NCBI GenBank assembly: GCA_003566215.1
Contig: PXEJ01000333.1
Location: forward strand, 1-7,709
Length of the DNA stretch: 7,709 bases
Source of the DNA: Cyanobacteria bacterium T3Sed10_376R1m
GTDB taxonomy: Bacteria; Cyanobacteriota; Cyanobacteriia; Cyanobacteriales; Cyanobacteriaceae
Direction: 5' to 3'
This document shows positions 4,620-7,709 of the stretch, in pieces. Below the pieces are notes generated by a model. The model had not been told where the DNA came from and searched no databases. It worked only from the letters and a program-made list of their open reading frames with translations. The number at the start of each line of letters is the position of its first letter. Position 1 is the stretch's first letter. The translations under genes were made by a program, and so were the position numbers.

Positions 4620-6203
4620 TTAAATCTCTTTTTTTAAAGATATTATCTCTTGTAAAATAGGAGATAAATTATTATTTAGCTCTCCCTTTAACATCAAATC
4701 AGCATAGGTATCTGCTTCTATAACTAACAAATTTTCTCGTAATTTATTCATGGAAAAATTTTTCAATTCAGGATTTAAATTTTGTAATTGGGTAATTTTT
4801 TCTTGAATGCTATTTAATTGTCCTTGGATAAGATTTTTCTCGTAGTTGTAAAAATCTGGTTCAATTTCGGGAACTGTATTAATGGGAATATCCTTCATGT
4901 AAGCTAAAACTTTATTTAAAGCTGTTCGTCTAGCGAGTAACTCTGAGTAATCTTGCTTAACAGTTTGATTGCCGATTAAATTTAGTTTTTCCAAGAAAGG
5001 TTTGGTAGTTAATCCCTGTACTAATAAAGTAAATAAAACTACTCCAAAAACTGTTTCAATTACTTGCGATCGCTCGGACAAAATAACTGGTACGCTAAGG
5101 GCTAAAGCCACAGAAACAGAACCCCTTAACCCCCCCCACCAAAGAATAAGTTGTTCTTGCCATGTAATGTTATCAATAGTAATTAAATTACTAATACTAC
5201 AAAGCAGAAAAACACCAATAAAACGACTAGCCACAAGGGAAATAATTGCGATTAAAATTAGGTTCCAACTGTTTAATAAACTAGGAAAATCAATTTGATC
5301 TCCGATGAGTAAAAATACAATAGAATTAACAAAAAAGGCTAAAAATTCCCAAAACTCTGACACACTTAGACGGGTGCGAGGATTCATCCCAATTCTTGAG
5401 CCAAAGTTACCTAAAATTAAACCCACAGTCACTACGCCAATTACTCCAGATCCCCCTAACTTTTCTGTGATTAAATAAGTACCATAAGCGGATACTAATG
5501 TTAGTGATTGTTCGACTAAAGGTAGATCAAATCTTTGGGTTAAGTAGGATATGCCAAAACCAATAAGAAAACCAACTCCCACCCCAACTCCCACAAATGT
5601 GCCAAATTTAACAATGGAGTCGGTTAAAGATAATTCACTTGTACCCAAGGGAATACCCACTAATAAAACAAAGGCAACTACCGCTACTCCGTCATTGAAT
5701 AGACTTTCTCCTTCCATGATAGTGGTTAGTTTTTTTCCTGTTCCTAATTCTCGAAATAAGGCAATAACAGAAACTGGGTCACTAGCGGATAAACTTGCAC
5801 CTACCAATAGAGCAATGCTTAGGGGGAGTAGGGTAAATTTACTTAAAGCAAGGGAAACCCCTGCCACAGAGATTATTACTCCAAAGATAGCTAATAGAAT
5901 AATGGGGGTTAAATTTTCTTGTAAGTCCTTCCATTTTATATTCCATGCCGCTTCAAAAAGTAGGGGTGGTAAAAATATTTCTAAGATTAACTCTGGGGAT
6001 AGGTTAACCAATCTAATATCAACTAATGCTAATCCTAACCCGACTATTACTAATAGTAGTGTGTAGGGTATTTGTTTAAACCAAATAAATACACGGGAAA
6101 TTGTCGCAACGGCAAGGGAAACGGATAAAACAATTAAAAATTGTTCTAAGTTTGCCTCTATAGAAATTTCAGCTATGGATGATTCTACGCTCATTAATAT
6201 CAT
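4620..6203 (-). CDS. Na+/H+ antiporter, CPA1 family (NhaP/NhaS type)
   Basis: A 527-residue integral membrane protein (524 if translation starts at the in-frame ATG ending at 6194) with about 12 hydrophobic segments over residues 20-400. It then has a hydrophilic tail of about 125 residues with helical, possibly coiled stretches. The CPA1 landmarks are present: FLPPLLFEAAW (77-87), the ion-binding SDP motif with Asp142, MEGESLFNDG (163-172) with Glu166, Asn170 and Asp171, and WWGGLRGSVSVALALS (355-370) with Arg360. Asp142, Asn170 and Asp171 correspond to the residues that bind Na+ and H+ in archaeal NhaP proteins. Asp142 sits near the position of the essential Asp138 reported for Synechocystis NhaP. 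It exchanges Na+ (or Li+) for protons at the plasma or thylakoid membrane, giving salt and pH homeostasis. The cyanobacterial paralogue cannot be assigned by eye. It is divergent from the permease. Confidence 0.93.
   Translation of the reverse strand: MILMSVESSIAEISIEANLEQFLIVLSVSLAVATISRVFIWFKQIPYTLLLVIVGLGLALVDIRLVNLSPELILEIFLPPLLFEAAWNIKWKDLQENLTPIILLAIFGVIISVAGVSLALSKFTLLPLSIALLVGASLSASDPVSVIALFRELGTGKKLTTIMEGESLFNDGVAVVAFVLLVGIPLGTSELSLTDSIVKFGTFVGVGVGVGFLIGFGISYLTQRFDLPLVEQSLTLVSAYGTYLITEKLGGSGVIGVVTVGLILGNFGSRIGMNPRTRLSVSEFWEFLAFFVNSIVFLLIGDQIDFPSLLNSWNLILIAIISLVASRFIGVFLLCSISNLITIDNITWQEQLILWWGGLRGSVSVALALSVPVILSERSQVIETVFGVVLFTLLVQGLTTKPFLEKLNLIGNQTVKQDYSELLARRTALNKVLAYMKDIPINTVPEIEPDFYNYEKNLIQGQLNSIQEKITQLQNLNPELKNFSMNKLRENLLVIEADTYADLMLKGELNNNLSPILQEIISLKKEI
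5066..5073. repeat. HIP1 octamer in antiporter gene
   Basis: Exact GCGATCGC in the coding region after the GGLRG motif, around the SERSQV segment. Confidence 0.9.
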
Positions 6204-6395
6204 TAATTTTTGTCCACTTCATGATAGTTCTATCTTGATTTTTTAGTTTAAGGTATTATTTGAACTCTTAGGCAAAAAGTCTTTTGATGACGGGGTGAGT
6301 TGTTGGCAGATAGATTAGGGAAATTGCTTTAAGTAAAAAAGAAGTGTTACTCTTAATCAAGTTATAAATTATGGAATGGTAAAAAATAAATACCC
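6204..6395. promoter_or_regulatory. Divergent spacer between antiporter and permease
   Basis: 192 bp that must hold both promoters. On the antiporter side a small dyad, GATAG-TT-CTATC (6223-6234), lies 20 bp before its start and could be an operator. On the permease side TTATAAATTAT (around 6362-6371) is a possible -10 with no convincing -35. I see no small gene here. Confidence 0.35.
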
Positions 6396-7400
6396 GTGAA
6401 AGGCTTTTTTTTAAGTGATAACTTTATTTATATAATTAAACGATTGTCTCAAGGTTTATTAACTTTGTTACTTGCTTCAATTCTTAGTTTTACTATTATT
6501 CAGTTAGCCCCCGGAGATGTTTTAGATAATTATCGTCTAGATCCAACTATTTCTCCTGAAACTATTGATGATTTGACCATTCGCTTCGGATTGGATAAGT
6601 CACCCATAGAACAATATTGGTCTTGGTTAAAGCAAGTCGTTACCAAATTTGATTTTGGCTTAAGTCGAGCTTATTCTCGCCCTGTTTCTTCTTTAATTTT
6701 AGAAAGAATCCCTGCTACTTTGCTACTTGCGATCGCATCTATCATCGTTACATGGGCGATCGCACTTCCCCTTGGTATTATTAGTGCCGTCAAACAAAAC
6801 ACCAACACAGACAGATTTTTAAGAGTCATGAGTTACTTTGGACAAGGCTTCCCCAGCTTCATCACCGCCTTAATCTTATTAGTAATAGCCCAAAATCTGT
6901 CCCCCCTATTTCCCGTAGGAGGTATGACAAGCATTAACCACTATCAATTCTCCCTAACAGGCAAAATATTAGACATTGGTTGGCACATGATACTACCCAC
7001 CATCGCCCTGAGTATCACAAGCTTTGCAGGGCTACAACGGCTCACCAGAGGGCAACTCCTAGACGTATTAAGACAAGACTACATCCAAACCGCCAGAGCA
7101 AAAGGATTGCCAGAAAACAAGGTACTATACGTTCATGCCCTACGCAACGCCATAAACCCCCTAATAACCCTTCTTGGCTTTGAATTTGCTAGTCTCTTAA
7201 GCGGTGCATTCATCGCCGAATTTTTCTTTAACTGGCCCGGCTTAGGACGTTTAATCCTACAAGCAGTACAAGCCCAAGACTTATTCCTCGTAATGGCAAG
7301 TTTAATGATGGGTGCAACCATGCTAATCGTAGGAAATCTAGTGGCCGACTTAATTCTAAAAGTAGTTGACCCACGTATCAAACTAGAAAACCTAGAATAG
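6396..7400 (+). CDS. ABC transporter permease, OppB/DppB (peptide/nickel) type
   Basis: A 334-residue permease of the binding-protein-dependent peptide/nickel transporter class. An N-terminal membrane segment (about 17-37) runs into the class hallmark QLAPGD (36-41). A periplasmic region with RFGLDKSPIEQYWSWL (63-78) and FDFGLSRAYSRPV (85-97) follows, then five further hydrophobic segments (about 105-130, 150-170, 198-215, 258-280 and 297-322). The cytoplasmic EAA loop DYIQTARAKGLPENKVLYVHALRNA (228-252, with Gly237) docks onto the ATPase. The closing NWPGLGRLI and VDPRIK are typical. It needs a DppC-type partner, an ATPase and a substrate-binding protein; none is adjacent, as the next gene is convergent, so it appears to be an orphan or dispersed subunit. 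The substrate cannot be inferred. The start is GTG; an in-frame TAA at 6387 rules out anything further upstream. Synonymous codon choice changes markedly around base 6780. Confidence 0.9.
   Translation: MKGFFLSDNFIYIIKRLSQGLLTLLLASILSFTIIQLAPGDVLDNYRLDPTISPETIDDLTIRFGLDKSPIEQYWSWLKQVVTKFDFGLSRAYSRPVSSLILERIPATLLLAIASIIVTWAIALPLGIISAVKQNTNTDRFLRVMSYFGQGFPSFITALILLVIAQNLSPLFPVGGMTSINHYQFSLTGKILDIGWHMILPTIALSITSFAGLQRLTRGQLLDVLRQDYIQTARAKGLPENKVLYVHALRNAINPLITLLGFEFASLLSGAFIAEFFFNWPGLGRLILQAVQAQDLFLVMASLMMGATMLIVGNLVADLILKVVDPRIKLENLE
6729..6763. repeat. Two HIP1 octamers 27 bp apart
   Basis: GCGATCGC at 6729-6736 and again at 6756-6763, both in the same frame, encoding the two Ala-Ile-Ala/Leu stretches of one membrane segment of the permease. 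The pair lies just upstream of the compositional change near 6780. Confidence 0.9.
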
Positions 7401-7401
7401 G

Positions 7402-7709
7402 TTAATCCTCAAACTTATAACCAACCCCCACCACAGTCTTCAAAAAAATAGGCTGTGCAGGATTAACCTCAATTTTTTTACGTAAACGGCGAATGTGAGT
7501 ATCCACCACCCTCTCATCCCCAAAAAAATCCCCTCCCCAAAGTTTATCAATTAACTGAGTCCGACTCCAAACCTTACCCGGATAACTAACAAAAGCAGAA
7601 AGTAAATTAAACTCTAGCGCAGTCAAATCCAACTCCTCTTGTTTTTCCCCATCCAATAGTTCGCCTTCTTTTCCGCCAGCCCATCGGCGCATACCTTGAA
7701 CGTCCTCCA
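7402..7709 (-). CDS. Second OmpR-family response regulator, C-terminal DNA-binding part, cut by window edge
   Basis: The reverse strand is open from the window edge to the stop at 7402-7404. It encodes about 101 residues of a winged-helix OmpR/PhoB-type DNA-binding domain: LDLTALEFNLLSAFVSYPGKVWSRTQLIDKLWG, then GDERVVDTHIRRLRKKIEVNP (recognition helix and wing) and the closing FLKTVVGVGYKFED. The receiver domain must lie beyond the edge. The Met at 7692 is an internal residue, because the frame stays open upstream (EDVQG) and starting there would truncate the domain. Members of this class bind promoter direct repeats after phosphorylation by a histidine kinase. Its stop is separated from the permease stop by a single base. 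The visible part does not let me assign a named cyanobacterial regulator. Confidence 0.88.
   Translation of the reverse strand, partial: EDVQGMRRWAGGKEGELLDGEKQEELDLTALEFNLLSAFVSYPGKVWSRTQLIDKLWGGDFFGDERVVDTHIRRLRKKIEVNPAQPIFLKTVVGVGYKFED

Noticed and set aside
4969..5298. 109-residue plus-strand open frame
   Set aside because: Lies entirely antisense to the antiporter gene, whose conserved motifs fix the true strand.
5551..6066. 171-residue plus-strand open frame rich in Pro/Thr
   Set aside because: Antisense shadow of the antiporter membrane segments; the low-complexity PTPTPTPT stretch reflects Val/Gly codons on the other strand.
6980..7381. Frames at 6980-7183 (+) and 7133-7381 (-)
   Set aside because: Both overlap the permease EAA-loop region in other frames and show no recognisable protein pattern.
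7402..7692. A free-standing 96-residue DNA-binding protein starting at Met 7692
   Set aside because: The frame stays open to the window edge and the domain would lose its first strands; it is the C-terminal part of a full regulator.

Overview
The window comes from a low-GC cyanobacterium. Seven exact GCGATCGC (HIP1) octamers lie in 7.7 kb, all inside coding sequence. Several products belong to families found mainly or typically in cyanobacteria: a DUF2949 small protein, a DUF2993 protein, a DUF6816-like secreted protein and a NhaP/NhaS-type antiporter. The AT-rich spacers and weak Shine-Dalgarno sequences also fit, and a unicellular Chroococcales-type genome is plausible, but I cannot name a species.

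Layout from left to right. Bases 1-527 (-) hold the N-terminal 175 codons of a four-carbon acid sugar kinase family protein, cut by the window edge. Bases 600-1271 (-) encode a complete OmpR-family response regulator whose receiver pocket is atypical. It is divergent from 1368-2165 (+), a secreted protein of unknown function. That gene converges on 2241-3011 (-), a DUF2993/LmeA-like protein. A 195-bp divergent spacer with promoter-like and dyad elements leads to 3207-3776 (+), a DUF192 lipoprotein. A gene-free stretch of about 640 bp (3777-4415) follows, rich in inverted repeats. Then come a 63-residue DUF2949 protein (4416-4607, +), a CPA1 Na+/H+ antiporter (4620-6203, -), an OppB/DppB-type ABC permease (6396-7400, +) and the C-terminal half of a second OmpR-family regulator (7402 to the edge, -).

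The genes do not form one operon. Strands alternate, and there are three convergent junctions (75, 12 and 1 bp apart) and three divergent spacers. Only regulator then kinase at the left could be co-transcribed. The themes are signal transduction (two regulators), envelope or periplasmic proteins (secreted protein, lipoprotein, lipid-binding-like protein) and membrane transport (antiporter, permease). I see no phage, IS element, CRISPR array, tRNA or rRNA.

Most worth checking: the regulator lacking a conserved metal-binding Asp and the switch Thr/Ser; the repeat-rich 3777-4415 region with plus-strand hairpins and recurring ACTTA/TAAGT dyads, possibly a regulatory or small-RNA region; and a change of strand composition inside the permease gene near base 6780.
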